From Tetrahymena elliotti 4EA (Eukaryota > Ciliophora > Oligohymenophorea > Hymenostomatida > Tetrahymenidae), in NCBI GenBank assembly GCA_000231825.2, contig JH720326.1:795600-859599 (forward strand): 64,000 nt of DNA. The letters run 5' to 3'. Position 1 is the stretch's first letter. Each line of letters begins with the position of its first letter. This document shows positions 63,577 to 64,000 of the stretch, in pieces. The notes under the pieces were generated by a model that ran no database searches, was not told the DNA's origin, and worked only from the letters and a program-made list of their open reading frames with translations. Both the position numbers and the translations under genes were made by a program.

Positions 63577-64000
63577 AAATACTACTATGAGTACTTAAAC
63601 CTACTAAACTAACTCAAAACATAGACTAAGAATAAATTCTTAAAGACATTATTTAAATCTTCCCAGGAGATAAAGAATTGTAAGAAATAACCGATGATAC
63701 CAAATTATAGTATCAGAATTACTAAGATGAGAAATATAGGAGAGTCTTATTTCACTATTTATTTTTTTTGTTTAGGAGGAAATTTTATCAGTAAGGTCTT
63801 CACAAGTAGAGCAATCAACATTTAACAATTAACTTTTTTATTGGCTTATCTATTATCTATCTTGTGGACTGGTACATGAGAAAAAATAACTTCAGAATTT
63901 TATACAAACTATTCTAATATGACAAAATATTCATATACCTATGTTAACTCAACTGGACTTACCAGAGTATAAGAAGAAATATCTATCAATACTCTCTTAT
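63577..64000 (+). CDS. open frame running off the window, unidentified
   Basis: After a TGA at about 63588, one frame remains open to the window edge: KLTQNIDQEQILKDIIQIFP, ELQEITDDTKLQYQNYQDEK, then a hydrophobic part (INFFIGLSIIYLVDWYM). Alternatively an intron (about 63737-63777, GT/GA...TAG) would join the first part to EEILSVRSSQVEQSTFNNQL. No family is recognised. It may belong to the same decayed block as the transposase, or be the start of the next gene. Confidence 0.3.

Noticed and set aside
1..64000. tRNA, rRNA, CRISPR arrays, telomeric GGGGTT repeats, bacterial-type operons
   Set aside because: I looked for B-box-like GTTCGA motifs with paired arms, repeat-spacer arrays and telomere tracts and saw none that hold up; a covariance search (tRNAscan-type) would settle the tRNA question.

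Overview
The window is nuclear DNA of an oligohymenophorean ciliate, most likely Tetrahymena (T. thermophila or a close relative). It is extremely A+T-rich. Genes are open only if TAA and TAG are read as glutamine and TGA is the sole stop; short AT-rich GT...AG introns are frequent; intergenic DNA is a low-complexity mixture of TTA, ATTC/GAAT and poly-A/T stretches. Nothing bacterial, organellar or CRISPR-like is visible. Most entries below were read by hand with the ciliate code, so several intron borders are approximate.

Layout. 1-2.7 kb: weak coding islands and a 75-bp tandem repeat. 2.7-7.9 kb (+): a full-length ABCA-type ABC transporter. 9.9-25.8 kb: a run of minus-strand genes: a SIN1-like TORC2 subunit candidate, the class III phosphatidylinositol 3-kinase Vps34, a large coiled-coil protein, a 1,065-aa Gln/Asn-rich prion-like protein and the ubiquitin-like sulfur carrier URM1. 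26.2-31.7 kb (+): a short ORF interrupted by TGA, a highly charged and probably strongly expressed protein, and mitochondrial initiation factor IF-3. 33-37 kb (-): dynein light chain LC8 and a TPR protein. 40-49 kb (-): a cyclin-box-like protein with an Asn-rich tail, a small Cys-motif protein and a Gln/Asn-rich coiled-coil protein. 51-52.4 kb (-): an A20/AN1 zinc-finger protein. 56.2-57.6 kb (+): a tetraspanin-like protein.

The right end is different. At 58.6-59.5 kb there is an array of leucine-rich-repeat exons duplicated together with their introns. From 61.8 kb to the edge lie decayed reading frames, including a broken Tc1/mariner-type transposase. That looks like transposon-derived, possibly germline-limited (IES) DNA, so the window may be micronuclear or may contain a retained remnant.

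The genes are ordinary eukaryotic single genes, not an operon. Loose themes are membrane and lipid signalling (ABCA, Vps34, SIN1-like, tetraspanin), ubiquitin-type biology (URM1, A20/AN1) and motility (LC8). No coherent new multi-gene system was found. The most unusual items are the giant Q/N protein, the modular LRR exon array, the decayed right-end block, the long C-terminal extension of IF-3 and a possible structured RNA near 43.2 kb.
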